Positions 43,927-53,605 of a stretch of DNA of 64,000 nucleotides are shown here, one piece after another. The stretch is from JADKCL01 sp031424495 (GTDB lineage Bacteria; Bacteroidota; Bacteroidia; J057; JADKCL01). Location of the stretch: assembly GCA_031424495.1 (NCBI GenBank), contig JANPHP010000208.1, forward strand, positions 1-64,000, in the 5' to 3' direction. The stretch's first letter is position 1, and every line of letters starts with the position of its first letter. The translations under genes and the position numbers were made by a program. The notes under the pieces were generated by a model. The model saw only the letters and a list, made by a program, of their open reading frames with translations, had not been told where the DNA came from and made no database searches.

Positions 43927-44824
43927 AGGTTTCGTAGGTGATGTTGAGGACCTCTTTTGGGTAGCCTTGTGGATCGAAGGTGAGGATGCTGGTGAGGCGA
44001 TTCATTGGGTCATAACCGCGCATCTCGGCGGGTTGATTGGGGGTGATGCCTTTTTCCAACAGATTGCCTGCGACGTCATATTTGAAGTAGAATGTCTTGG
44101 GGGCGCCCCGTCCTGACTCCGTTTGCGCAATCACGCGGCCCTTGTCATCCAACTTGTTTTCATACTGGATTTTGGCGCTCGTGCCGTTGGGGTTTTTCAC
44201 GATGACTTGGGACAGCATGCCCTTGTCGTTGTAGCTATACTCCTCGGTGAGTCCCGACGAAGTATTCTCGGTGAGCAGCAGTTGTTTTTTCTGGTTGTAG
44301 GTGCTTTTGAGGAACTTGCCATTGCCCAGCGACAGATCGGTGTGTACAAAGCGCCCGTCGGGCATGATTTCGAGGGATGCGATCTGCTTTTTGGCCTTGT
44401 CGAGGATCGAGGCTTTGGTGAATTTGCCATTCGCGTCTTTTTCCCAATTGTAGTTGCGCTGGATATCGGTGTGGTCACTCGCGAGCAAAATTTGCTCGTT
44501 GAGCAGATGCCCCTCGGGCGCCCAAGCGTAAGTGGTCTGAATCGTAGCCTCTCCAGTGATATTTTGGTAGCGATTCCACACGGTCATATTTCCCTTGGCA
44601 TCGTAGGCATAACTCTCAATCATCACGTCCCAGTCATTGGGGAAGCGCGCCCCGGCAATGTAGCGGCTGAAGGTCATGCGCTTGACACCCTTGAGGGGCA
44701 AATAGGCCTCATAACCCCGATCATACATATAGGGCTGTGGCTGCGGAAACAATTGGGCGCTGAGCTGCAAGGAGATACCAGCGAACAACAAGAGCAAAAC
44801 GAGTGTGCGAACCAAAATCTTCAT
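43916..44824 (-). CDS. Secreted YD-repeat-like protein
   Basis: The start at 44824 (MKILVRTLVLLLLF) gives 302 residues with a signal peptide ending QLSAQ. The mature part is a chain of beta hairpins with YD-type spacing (SYAYDAKGNMTVWNRY, YSYNDKGMLSQV, FKYDVAGNLLEKG) like a short Rhs/YD repeat protein. No toxin domain or T9SS sorting domain is present. It precedes the methyltransferase gene on the same strand and overlaps it by 11 bases. Function unknown. Confidence 0.8.
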   Translation of the reverse strand: MKILVRTLVLLLLFAGISLQLSAQLFPQPQPYMYDRGYEAYLPLKGVKRMTFSRYIAGARFPNDWDVMIESYAYDAKGNMTVWNRYQNITGEATIQTTYAWAPEGHLLNEQILLASDHTDIQRNYNWEKDANGKFTKASILDKAKKQIASLEIMPDGRFVHTDLSLGNGKFLKSTYNQKKQLLLTENTSSGLTEEYSYNDKGMLSQVIVKNPNGTSAKIQYENKLDDKGRVIAQTESGRGAPKTFYFKYDVAGNLLEKGITPNQPAEMRGYDPMNRLTSILTFDPQGYPKEVLNITYETYGK

Positions 44825-45069
44825 TTTTTGAAAAGCGTGTAGACTGCAAATATGTGCTAAAAATCGATGAAGAATGAAAATCCAAAACGACAAGGTATCG
44901 ATCGTAGGCGACCTGGTCGCAGCAATCCTGGTGCCAGATACCAAACACCTGTCGCAATCGACTGTCTACAAAACCCTGCAATCCAGCCCCGCTGGGGATA
45001 GGTGCTGCGGGCACATTCACAATCCTAGTGCTTTTTTCGTAATTTTAGGGGTTGAATGCGTAGCTGTTG

Positions 45070-47874
45070 ATGATGAAGTGTGCGACATGGTGGGCCGTCT
45101 CGGTAGGAGCATTTTTTTGCCTCCTCCTAAGCTCCACGCCCACATTTTCCAAAGAAGTGCAACTGGAAGAGGTGAGCATTTCCCTCTACAACAAGCCGGT
45201 TACAGGCTTCAGATTGGTGCTGGACCGCAGCGAGCGCTTTGTCGCCAATCAAATCATCGAGCATGTCGCCGCCGCAGACAATGCGAGCCCATTTCAGTTT
45301 GAGCGCAGCATCATCTACGAAAACATCCGCTATGAGCCCATCGCGGAGGATCGCGACATTTCCCTTTACTACCTGCTCAAAAGCATCCAAGGCCAGTTTA
45401 CAGAAGTCACACTCGTGGTCATGTATGACTATCGGCGCGCGGTGAGCACGCGAGAGTTTCCAGCATTGGCACTCAAACTCAAAATCGACCTCGCCAAGCT
45501 CGTGCGCCACGTCACGGGCGATGTATTGGCCTCGGGAGACATCGTTTATGACGATGCCACACTCGCCCAATTGGTCGCCGACCCCAAGCCCAAAACCACC
45601 CCAGACCCCCAGCCAATGGAGGAGCATTTCAGGCAGGAAGAGGTGGATAACAATGCTGTGCTGCTGCGCAAGGATCCCTTCAAGCCTGATGCAGCAGATG
45701 CGCTCCAAGGCACCACAGACACGACGGTGCAACGGCTCTTGGTTCAGATCGCGAAAATGCAGCTGCGCGAGCAGGCCCTCCTCAAAACCGAACAAGAATT
45801 GCGCAATGAGCAATCCAGCCTGGAGCGCAAGCAAGAGGTGCTCATGGCCAAAGTAAAGGACAACAAGGCCCTCAAAGACAGCATCGTCTTGCTCAATCAG
45901 CGCGTCGAGGCCCTGCTCGGCCAAGCCTATGTCGCAGACGACGTGAGCATCAGCAACGAGACCGCCATGCGTCTCAAGGAGCTCGAAGGAGAGAACAACG
46001 CCCTCAAACGCAAGCTCAAAATCACCAATACTGAAAATGATTCGCTCCAAAAGGTGGCCAATAATTATGGCGAACAACTCAATCGCCTTGCCGCAGGTGG
46101 CAAGACTACCGCAGAGCAACTCAACGACCTGAGCGTCGAAAACAAGCGGTTGCGTCGGGATGTAGAGGAATACCAGACTCGGCTCGCGATGAGTGGCGGC
46201 ACCAATACTGCCACAGCAGCAGATAGCCTCCTGGATCTACTCGCCAAAGCACAGCTGCAAAACGAAACCATGCGTCAGGACATGGAACGTGAAAACCGCA
46301 ATTTGGGTAGGATCAAGCAGGAGAATGACGAACTCGGCAGCAAAAAAATGCAGCTCGAAGAGCGCTTGGCTACCCTAGAATCTGAAAATCGCACCCTGCG
46401 TGCCGGCAATGCCGCCACCCTCGCCCAAATGCCCGACGAGCACCTCGTCGACAGCCTCAACGGCGAGATTCGCACGGCGCGTCGCAGCGCGGGTGTCTCC
46501 AAAGCTGAGCTAGCACAGGTGCGTGCCGACATGGAGGCCTTGCAGCAGCAAAAAGACTTGGAGGAGCGCCGCCTCGTCGCTGCTGAAAATGCACAGAAAA
46601 GCCTGCAAACACGGATCGATGCCCTTATCGCTGCTGGCAATGGTGAGTCGGGCAACGCTGCCCGCAACACCAACAACAGCCTGCTCAACGACAGCCTCAT
46701 TTTGCTGCGCCAGCAATTGAACCGCGCCGAGGCACGTGCAGCCGAAGCCAGCGCCACCCAAGACCTGCTTACGAAGGCGCAAGCCCAGCTGCAAACCAAG
46801 GACCGCGAGTTGCGTGCAGCGCAAACGAGCCTTCAAGAAAAAAACGACGCACTGGCGGAGACCCAAAAAACCAAAAACAGCCTCCAAAAAGCATTGGCCG
46901 ACGCCAATGCAAAACTCGCGGAAACGCAAAACTCCAAGGGCGCCTCGCAAGAGGAGCTCGCTCGCCTGCAACAGGAAAATCGCAGCCTGAATGGCAATCT
47001 CTCGACCGCCAATCAGCAGCTTGGAAAAACCACCGCCGAAAACAAGACGCTGAATGACAGCATCGCCGCCATCAGGCAGCAACGCAGCAGCCTGCGCAAA
47101 GACATCGAGACCCGCGACCGCAACTACAGGCTGCAAACGCAGCAACGCGACAGCTTGCGCAGTCAGCTCGCGCTTGCCAGCAACCGCGAAAATGACTTGA
47201 AGCGCAGCATCGATGCCCTAGAAAGTCGCGTGGACTCGCTGGCGCGCGTGCGCGTGCCAGAGGGTGAGCAGGCACGCTACCTCAAAGAGCAACGCGCCAA
47301 ACTCGATCAGCAGCAAAAAGACCTCGATGCCCGCGACAATGCGACCATCGACAAGGAAAAGCTGATCGCTCAAAAAGAAGCCGTGATGGCTCGCCAAGAG
47401 GCCGATTTAGCGGTGCGGGAAGATCGCTTCCGAAACTTTGAGGAGCGCGAGAAGCGCCTGCAAATGCTGGAACAGCAACTCAATGCCCGTGAAGGCATCG
47501 CTCCCGTCGATGCATCTCCGATACAGGTGCGTGAAGGCAGAGTTGTGGAATTTGGCGGTCAGGTTCCCGTATTTATCGTGGAGTCACCCTTGGGCATCAA
47601 GGCCGTGCAACGGCAAATCGTGGGTTATATGCTCAGCCGTGATGAGCTGCTCGACAACCAGTTTCCAGAAATTTTGTACCGCACAGCGCATCTCGGAGAG
47701 TTGGATTCTGAGCCTGTGGAGCTCAAAGTGCGCATCGACACCAAAGCAAGCGGCACGATCATGCAGATATCAATTCGCCTCACGACGGGCGACTACATCG
47801 GCAGTGAAAGATACCGCGAACGAAATGATGCCGTCAAGCAACTCATAAGCAAGATGTTACGTTATAAGATTTAA
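45070..47874 (+). CDS. Giant periplasmic coiled-coil protein
   Basis: The start is the ATG at 45070 (a TTG three bases before is less likely); 934 residues. After a signal peptide (about 1-30) comes a globular N-terminal domain (about 30-180), then a coiled-coil region of more than 500 residues (about 230-790) rich in Lys, Glu, Gln and Ala with heptad repeats (RLKELEGENNALKRKLKITNTENDSLQK-type), and a C-terminal globular domain (about 810-935) with GGQVPVFIVESPLGIKAVQRQIVG. A rod of this length could span the periplasm. It is followed after 8 bases by an OmpA-type protein, implying a joint role in envelope architecture. I do not recognise either globular domain. Confidence 0.85.
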   Translation: MMKCATWWAVSVGAFFCLLLSSTPTFSKEVQLEEVSISLYNKPVTGFRLVLDRSERFVANQIIEHVAAADNASPFQFERSIIYENIRYEPIAEDRDISLYYLLKSIQGQFTEVTLVVMYDYRRAVSTREFPALALKLKIDLAKLVRHVTGDVLASGDIVYDDATLAQLVADPKPKTTPDPQPMEEHFRQEEVDNNAVLLRKDPFKPDAADALQGTTDTTVQRLLVQIAKMQLREQALLKTEQELRNEQSSLERKQEVLMAKVKDNKALKDSIVLLNQRVEALLGQAYVADDVSISNETAMRLKELEGENNALKRKLKITNTENDSLQKVANNYGEQLNRLAAGGKTTAEQLNDLSVENKRLRRDVEEYQTRLAMSGGTNTATAADSLLDLLAKAQLQNETMRQDMERENRNLGRIKQENDELGSKKMQLEERLATLESENRTLRAGNAATLAQMPDEHLVDSLNGEIRTARRSAGVSKAELAQVRADMEALQQQKDLEERRLVAAENAQKSLQTRIDALIAAGNGESGNAARNTNNSLLNDSLILLRQQLNRAEARAAEASATQDLLTKAQAQLQTKDRELRAAQTSLQEKNDALAETQKTKNSLQKALADANAKLAETQNSKGASQEELARLQQENRSLNGNLSTANQQLGKTTAENKTLNDSIAAIRQQRSSLRKDIETRDRNYRLQTQQRDSLRSQLALASNRENDLKRSIDALESRVDSLARVRVPEGEQARYLKEQRAKLDQQQKDLDARDNATIDKEKLIAQKEAVMARQEADLAVREDRFRNFEEREKRLQMLEQQLNAREGIAPVDASPIQVREGRVVEFGGQVPVFIVESPLGIKAVQRQIVGYMLSRDELLDNQFPEILYRTAHLGELDSEPVELKVRIDTKASGTIMQISIRLTTGDYIGSERYRERNDAVKQLISKMLRYKI

Positions 47875-47882
47875 GTGCATTC

Positions 47883-50177
47883 ATGAAGCTTCCATCCTTC
47901 ATCTTGCGGCGACTTTTTTGGATGTTGCCGTTGCTGCTTGGCCAAGCTTTTGGTCAAGTTGGGAAGGATTTGCACCTGAAGCTCGAGCAATCGGTCTATC
48001 TACAAGAAAAAACCAGCGAATTTGAGAGTGGTTCGCAGCCCTACCTCGTTTTTCCGCACCTGCAAGAGTATGTGCGCTATGACGGCAAGGAGTATGCCAA
48101 GCGCATCCAAAAGGCAGAGGAAGCGCAAGACTTGCTAGCCTTGGATACCCTGCTCGGCAACTTTATAGGTCGTTGGGGCATCGCCAATTTTTCTGAGAAT
48201 GTGGATTTTTTGTGGAAGGCGGGGCAAGTCAAAGAGCTGCTTGGAGATACCGTGGCCAGCGCCTTGTATTATGAAATCGGCTTGCGCAATCAGCGGCCTT
48301 GGAAACCACAGGTAAAAATCCACTTTGATTCGCTCAAGGCCCAAAAGAATGTCGAATGGGTAGACCTGCAGTTTTATTACAAGATCCTGGAGGCCCGCCG
48401 CAAGATCGATCCGCTCATTCCCCCCAAGGGCGTCATGCTCAACATGGGCCCCAAGATCAACTCAGATCGGCCCGACTACGCGCCCTTCATGCACCCGAGC
48501 GACTCGGTGCTCATCTTTACGAGTCGGCGCGACGAGGAGATCGTGATCGACGACATCAACGAGCGCAAAAACGAGGACCTTTATTTTGTCGAGAAAGGAT
48601 TCATCGACGGCACTTGGTCTTATGCCCAACGATTCTCGGGCATCATCAACAGCCAATACAACGAGGGATCGGCGACACTTAGCCCCGATGGGCGCACGCT
48701 CTACTTCACCCGCTGCGACGAGCCCAATAGTTATGGCTCTTGCGATATCTATGTGGCCGACTTCATCGGCGGCGACTGGACCAATATCCGCAACATCGGC
48801 CCCAATGTGAATTCTGCCGAATGGGATAGCCACCCCAACATCACGCCCGATGGCAAGTCCCTGTATTTTACCAGCAACCGCAAGGGCGGCTTTGGCAAGA
48901 GCGACCTCTACCTGACCCACCGCCTCGAAGACGGCACCTGGACCAAGGCCGAAAACCTGGGCCCCACGATCAATACCATTGAGGATGAGGTGACGCCGTT
49001 TTTTCACCAAGTAAATCAGACGCTCTACTTCAGCTCGACAGGCCACCTCAAAAATCTCGGCGGATACGACATCTACAAATCGCGCTGGCTCGAAGACCAC
49101 TACGAAAACCCCAAAAATGTGGGCCCATTGGTGAATTCTGCCGCCAACGAATATTACTTCTCGATCGACGGCAAGGGCACGCGGCTCTTTTATGCCAGCG
49201 CCAAAAAGGACCAAAACAAGGCTGAATACAAGCAAAACTTTGACCTGTATTCATTCCCCATGCCCATGGAGGCCCGCCCAGATGCCATCGTGACCCTGCG
49301 TGGTTACCTCATCGACTCGATTTCAGGCAATCCCATCGTGGGGTTGGTACTCGTGATCGACCGCGACCAAGGCATCGAGGTGGCTCCCAAGCACATCAAC
49401 AAGTTTGGCTATTTTGAATTTGACCTCATCAACAACCACAAGTATGACATCTACATACAAGGCGAAAATTTCCTGACCATCAAGGAAGGCATCACCCTGA
49501 GTGGCGACACGACCTTTACCGAGATGACCAGAAGCTTTGACGCTGGCAAGCCGATGGTCTTTGAGAATCTCGAGTTTGAAGACGACAGCTATGACCTCAA
49601 TGGCAGCATCGAGCCCAAACTGAACTATTTGGTGGCCTTTTTGAAGAAGTATCCCATGTTTAGGTTGGAAGTCAAAGGGCATACCGACAGCGACGGCGAC
49701 GCCAAATACAACCTCGAGCTCTCGCGCAAACGTGCGGCCATCATCCGCCATTACGTGATCAAGGCGGGCGGATTTTCAGAAGACATGATCACCGCGCAGG
49801 GCTTTGGGGAGACACGCCCCCTCGTCGCCAACGACAACGAGGAGCACAAAAACATGAATCGCCGCGTGGAGTTTGAGCTCTGGCTGGATGCGAGTTATGT
49901 AGGGCCGATGGTGCTACCCACCGTCGACGACTTTGACTTTGACGACATGGGCGACGAGGAGTTTGACCCCGAGTTCATGAAAGAAACCGACTGGGACTGG
50001 AATACAGACGAGGAAATCGACGACTACGAATGGGAAACCGATCCCGAAGAAGACGCCGATCTGCTCAAGGAATTTGACGACTTTGGCAAGGAGGTGACGA
50101 CAGGGCCAGCAGACGAGGATGAGGAAGAAGAGGATCTGGACGAAAAAGATTTGGAGGATGGGGGGAATTTAAAATAG
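47883..50177 (+). CDS. PorE-like protein: PD40 repeats, carboxypeptidase-D domain, OmpA, acidic tail
   Basis: The 764-residue protein has a signal peptide (1-24), a helical TPR-like part (about 60-180), WD40/PD40 beta-propeller repeats (about 190-460, with SPDGRTLYFTR and TPDGKSLYFTSNRKGG), a carboxypeptidase-D regulatory domain (about 465-545), and an OmpA C-terminal domain (about 555-680, VKGHTDSDGDAKYNLELSRKRA, with the peptidoglycan-binding Asp and Arg). This is the domain order of PorE from the T9SS of Porphyromonas gingivalis. The last 83 residues are an extreme acidic tail, about half Asp and Glu, which PorE lacks. It should anchor an outer-membrane or T9SS complex to peptidoglycan. 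Confidence 0.88.
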   Translation: MKLPSFILRRLFWMLPLLLGQAFGQVGKDLHLKLEQSVYLQEKTSEFESGSQPYLVFPHLQEYVRYDGKEYAKRIQKAEEAQDLLALDTLLGNFIGRWGIANFSENVDFLWKAGQVKELLGDTVASALYYEIGLRNQRPWKPQVKIHFDSLKAQKNVEWVDLQFYYKILEARRKIDPLIPPKGVMLNMGPKINSDRPDYAPFMHPSDSVLIFTSRRDEEIVIDDINERKNEDLYFVEKGFIDGTWSYAQRFSGIINSQYNEGSATLSPDGRTLYFTRCDEPNSYGSCDIYVADFIGGDWTNIRNIGPNVNSAEWDSHPNITPDGKSLYFTSNRKGGFGKSDLYLTHRLEDGTWTKAENLGPTINTIEDEVTPFFHQVNQTLYFSSTGHLKNLGGYDIYKSRWLEDHYENPKNVGPLVNSAANEYYFSIDGKGTRLFYASAKKDQNKAEYKQNFDLYSFPMPMEARPDAIVTLRGYLIDSISGNPIVGLVLVIDRDQGIEVAPKHINKFGYFEFDLINNHKYDIYIQGENFLTIKEGITLSGDTTFTEMTRSFDAGKPMVFENLEFEDDSYDLNGSIEPKLNYLVAFLKKYPMFRLEVKGHTDSDGDAKYNLELSRKRAAIIRHYVIKAGGFSEDMITAQGFGETRPLVANDNEEHKNMNRRVEFELWLDASYVGPMVLPTVDDFDFDDMGDEEFDPEFMKETDWDWNTDEEIDDYEWETDPEEDADLLKEFDDFGKEVTTGPADEDEEEEDLDEKDLEDGGNLK

Positions 50178-50237
50178 AACCGGAAATAACACGATGCCGC
50201 CTATCACCCATGGCCTGAAACAACAAACAAAATCGAA

Positions 50238-51065
50238 TTGTTGATCACTGATTTTTATACCCACTTCCCATCGGCCCGCCTCAGAGGATTGCAACTATTG
50301 GCCATGGTCGTTGGTACGCTTTCATTCGCAATGATGCTCCAGGCCTGCGAACGAAATACCGCCCCCACTGCCTCCTTCCAAGATCTGCCCAAGCAGCCAG
50401 GAATTCCCAGGAGGCCACTCGTGCTCCCTGAATTGGATGACTTTTACCTCACGCATTCAGAACTCGTGGGTAACCTGATCCCGATCGGCTTTTCGCGCGA
50501 TGGCAAGTTTGCCTACCTCTACGAATCATCAAATGAGGGTATTGATTATTACAATTGCCACTTTGTCTTGCGTGACTTGCGCAGCGACTCAACAGTGCTA
50601 GAGCTCATACACCGTGGTGAAATCCCCAATGCTGGAAATTGGAAATCCATGATGGCAGAAATGCGGGCGATTTATGAAGTTTTTCTCCAAAAATACGGCA
50701 TTGTCAAGGGTACTTTTGAGCTGCAATCCTTCCCGATTCATGCTGGGGCTGATCAAATCGCACCGCGCGTGGAGAAAAGCGTATACCCACCGGGCACAAT
50801 TTTCTACGCTGATCGGTTTCTCAAGGCTGCAGAAGTGTTTTTGGTGCACAGCAGGCTCGGCGAAAAAAGCGTGGCCAAAATAGATTTAAGAGATTGGATG
50901 GCATTTGGTTACGATCAGGTCGGCTACCTCCAAAGTCCATATGAAGACCGCGTGGTCTTGATCATGATGCGGACAACTTGGGGCTGGGAAGGCGGTCCGA
51001 GCACCTTAGATTTTGAATTGTGTGGCGCTCATCTCAGCACTCATTTCACTCCGCCCGCCCCGTGA
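50238..51065 (+). CDS. Lipoprotein of unknown function
   Basis: The 275-residue protein probably starts at a TTG at 50238 or 50241, which supplies the basic n-region (ARLRGLQLLAMVVG) of a signal peptide that ends in the lipobox MLQAC; the first ATG at 50304 would remove it. The mature part is a soluble beta-alpha protein without recognisable motifs (DDFYLTHSELVGNLIPIGFSRDGKFAYLYES). It stands 60 bases after the PorE-like gene on the same strand. Confidence 0.72.
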   Translation: MLITDFYTHFPSARLRGLQLLAMVVGTLSFAMMLQACERNTAPTASFQDLPKQPGIPRRPLVLPELDDFYLTHSELVGNLIPIGFSRDGKFAYLYESSNEGIDYYNCHFVLRDLRSDSTVLELIHRGEIPNAGNWKSMMAEMRAIYEVFLQKYGIVKGTFELQSFPIHAGADQIAPRVEKSVYPPGTIFYADRFLKAAEVFLVHSRLGEKSVAKIDLRDWMAFGYDQVGYLQSPYEDRVVLIMMRTTWGWEGGPSTLDFELCGAHLSTHFTPPAP

Positions 51066-51144
51066 GCTACAAATGGCGCAGGCGATTTCAATTGTGCATT
51101 CACTGTGGGCAACATTGTGTTCAAATCCGTAATTTTGGGGCAAG

Positions 51145-52293
51145 ATGAATTACGATCAACCACTCCCTATTCCAGAAGCGCTGCAAGCGCGCATGGACGC
51201 AACGCCTCAAAATCCGAGATACCATCGCGAAGGGAGTGTTTTGGCGCATACCCAATATGTCGTGACGCAATTTCTGGCCCATCGGCATCAATTTGAGCTG
51301 ACGGAAGAGGAAACGCAGATTTTGTACTGGGTAGCTGTGCTGCACGACATCGGCAAGGTCGTGACGACGATCCAAGAAAATGGCCGTCACCGATCCCCGG
51401 GCCACGAGCGCGCTAGCCTCGCCTTTGCGCAGGAGATATTGCTCCAACTCGACGAAATCGGCAGCGATACACGCCGTCGCATTTTGGACCTCGTGCGCTG
51501 GCATGGGCTGCCTTTGCGTTTTGCAAATGCGAGCGCGCCCATCGACGTCGTGAAGCAGCTCGGCACCCGCACAGACCTGCGCCTGCTGGGCATCTTTGTT
51601 TGGTGTGATTTCATGGGCCGAGATTGTGATGACAAACCTAGGGTGATGGCAATCATGAACGAATTCAAGGATAAAATCGCCCCGCGCGCTGAATTCGAAT
51701 TTGGACGCTATGCAGATTTGCAGGCCGCTGCAGCGTCTTGGAATCTGCGCCATCACAATGCGGTCTGGAATGCCTATAAATTCAGCGACACCAAACTCAT
51801 GGAGAAATTGGTGCATGCCCCGCAAACCACCGATTTGGAAACCCGGGGTCAGCGTGTGACCATCGTCTTCGGGCCGCCAAGCGCTGGCAAGTCAGCTTGG
51901 ATTACGCAAAATCATCCCGAGCGCTTCAGGGTGAGCCTGCACGACCATGAATTTACCAGCTCCATGCAGGGCAATGAATACCTGATCGCCCGCAAACTCA
52001 TCGAACTCAAGCACCTCATGCGGGTGTATCTCAATCGGCATCAGCATGTGATTTTGGAGAGCCGCGACCTGCCTGAAAACATCAGGTTGCGCCTCGCTGA
52101 GAGCATGCGCGACATGCCTGTGAGGCTAGATTACGTGATCATGGAGACCACATTGGCCGAAATGCAGGCCCGCAATCTGCGCTCAGAGCTACCCATGACC
52201 GACGCAGCGCTCGAAGCCGCTTACCATGCCATGGACGTTTACCATCCTTGGGAAGCGCACCACATGGAATATGTGCGGTCGGCTGTGGATTGA
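51145..52293 (+). CDS. HD-Pnk: 2',3'-phosphoesterase HD domain fused to 5'-OH polynucleotide kinase
   Basis: The 382-residue protein has two catalytic modules. The N-terminal HD domain (about 25-180) shows His35, His67-Asp68 (VAVLHDIGK), His87 and Asp155 as metal ligands. The C-terminal P-loop kinase domain (about 235-382) has Walker A GPPSAGKS at 243-250 and a lid-type arginine segment (LESRDLPENIRLRLAESMRD). This order matches HD-Pnk of Runella slithyformis, a Bacteroidota RNA/DNA end-healing enzyme. It would turn 2',3'-cyclic or 3'-phosphate and 5'-OH ends into ligatable ends. No ligase or tRNA 2'-phosphotransferase gene is in the window. A TAATTTTG box (51130-51137) lies 8 bases before the ATG. 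Confidence 0.85.
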   Translation: MNYDQPLPIPEALQARMDATPQNPRYHREGSVLAHTQYVVTQFLAHRHQFELTEEETQILYWVAVLHDIGKVVTTIQENGRHRSPGHERASLAFAQEILLQLDEIGSDTRRRILDLVRWHGLPLRFANASAPIDVVKQLGTRTDLRLLGIFVWCDFMGRDCDDKPRVMAIMNEFKDKIAPRAEFEFGRYADLQAAAASWNLRHHNAVWNAYKFSDTKLMEKLVHAPQTTDLETRGQRVTIVFGPPSAGKSAWITQNHPERFRVSLHDHEFTSSMQGNEYLIARKLIELKHLMRVYLNRHQHVILESRDLPENIRLRLAESMRDMPVRLDYVIMETTLAEMQARNLRSELPMTDAALEAAYHAMDVYHPWEAHHMEYVRSAVD

Positions 52294-52348
52294 GTGGCGG
52301 AATTGTTGGCAATTCAGCAGGAATGAACATTTTGGAATTTGATCGTTC

Positions 52349-52423
52349 TGTGACCCCACGTAGTGGCAGGGCATCCCGCTGATGCAGCGAGGACGTCGTG
52401 CCCTGCCACTACGTGGGGTCACA
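52349..52423. repeat. Perfect 25-bp inverted repeat
   Basis: The arms at 52349-52373 and 52399-52423 are perfect complements around a 25-base centre. It lies between the convergent HD-Pnk and ABC-ATPase-like genes. It is longer than a normal terminator stem, has no T run, and resembles a REP/MITE-type intergenic element. Confidence 0.85.
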
Positions 52424-52500
52424 GGAAATCGTAGCCATTCCTGCGGAATTGGCCTGAACGATTCTATTTCCAAACGATAAGGGCAGGGGATGGCGTTGTG

Positions 52501-52959
52501 TCAGACCTGCTGCGGCACAAACCGGCCCATCCACGTCGCGTGGAGCGGCACCTCCCAGCGGGCGAGGTCGTTGCTTTGGCCCATGGTCGAGTCAAAGACG
52601 ATGGTATCGGCGGTCAATCTGCCGGATTGGATGGCTGCACGCACTTCTTTGAAGTCCACGTGTTCGATGCTGCCGTTTTGGGTCTGGAAACAAACGTTTT
52701 CAGGGCCGAGAACGGCGATTTCATACTTGGTGAGAATGTCCATCACGCCCTTGGTCATGGAGTCGATTGAGCAGCCGGAGGCGTGGCCGGGCTCGGCCAT
52801 CACAACCACAAAACGCTCGTGGCGCAGCTCGGCGCGACCGGGCACGGGACTGCCGTGCGCCTTCCAAACGGCGACAAATGCATCCAATTCTTGAAGAATC
52901 GCCGATTTTGTTTCAGCGGTGGGCGCTGTCGCCAATTGAAAAATCCAGTTGTGCTGCAT
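52501..52959 (-). CDS. Conserved hypothetical protein, Bacteroidota
   Basis: The start at 52959 (MQHNWIFQLATAPT) gives 152 residues, and the stop of the next gene upstream lies 7 bases before it. The protein has no signal peptide. The segments HERFVVVMAEPGHASGCSIDSMTKGV and DSTMGQSNDLARWEVPLHATWMGRFV match a small Bacteroidota family sometimes named ABC transporter ATPase, although no Walker motifs are visible. Function unknown. Confidence 0.72.
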   Translation of the reverse strand: MQHNWIFQLATAPTAETKSAILQELDAFVAVWKAHGSPVPGRAELRHERFVVVMAEPGHASGCSIDSMTKGVMDILTKYEIAVLGPENVCFQTQNGSIEHVDFKEVRAAIQSGRLTADTIVFDSTMGQSNDLARWEVPLHATWMGRFVPQQV

Positions 52960-52966
52960 GAGTAGA

Positions 52967-53605
52967 TCAGTGAGTAACCTGAAACGCCTTTTCGGCAACC
53001 GCTTTGTCAAGCAAGGCTTGGGTGACCACCAGCAGATAACGATCTGGCTTCAGATTGCTGATATCCAACTGATAGATGTATTCCCCAGCGAGGTTGAAGG
53101 GCATCACCTTGGTAACCACTTGCTCGCCGATTCTGTTATAAACCCGCACGATTAATTCTTGATCCTGATCCACGCGGTATTCGATCAGCAATTTGCGCTC
53201 CTTGTCGATCACGACCTCGTCGAGTGCTACATTGATGGAATAATCGGCCAAGGTAAACTCTGAAAGCACTTCGATTTTGCCGGATGGATCAGATTTGCGG
53301 ATGCGGTAATGCTTGAATTTTGCGTCTTTGACGTCGACAAAATTGTATTCAGCTTGACGATCGATCCCTCCCTTGCCCTTGATGCGGCCCCTGATGCGCC
53401 AATCTTTGCCATCCTCACTCGCCTCCAACAAAAAATCAACACCGCTCCGCTCAAACTCAGTGCTCCAAGACACATAAATCTCGTGGTAGAAAATCTTGCC
53501 CTCGGCGTGGATCATCTTGACGTCGAGCACAGGCCCCCCCTCCTCAGCCTTGGCCAAAGAGAGCATGAAAAAAGCCCCAAGGATCAAAAAGAGAATGCGC
53601 TTCAT
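52967..53605 (-). CDS. Secreted protein with FnIII-like and T9SS-tail-like parts
   Basis: The 212-residue protein has a signal peptide (1-20, ending LAKAE), an FnIII-like module (about 30-120, YVSWSTEFERSGVDFLLEASEDGKDW, the same style as in the Cys-rich T9SS genes), and a C-terminal 85-residue beta sandwich that resembles a T9SS sorting domain but lacks the YPNP start and the basic end. It may stay in the periplasm or be a degenerate cargo. It is cotranscribed with the hypothetical gene below. Confidence 0.75.
   Translation of the reverse strand: MKRILFLILGAFFMLSLAKAEEGGPVLDVKMIHAEGKIFYHEIYVSWSTEFERSGVDFLLEASEDGKDWRIRGRIKGKGGIDRQAEYNFVDVKDAKFKHYRIRKSDPSGKIEVLSEFTLADYSINVALDEVVIDKERKLLIEYRVDQDQELIVRVYNRIGEQVVTKVMPFNLAGEYIYQLDISNLKPDRYLLVVTQALLDKAVAEKAFQVTH

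Noticed and set aside
43916..44824. Possible Rhs-type toxin
   Set aside because: YD-like repeats are present, but there is no core RHS cage sequence, no toxin tip and no immunity gene.
45127..46119. Open frame of 330 codons on the - strand
   Set aside because: Antisense to the coiled-coil gene, a common artefact of its repetitive codon pattern.
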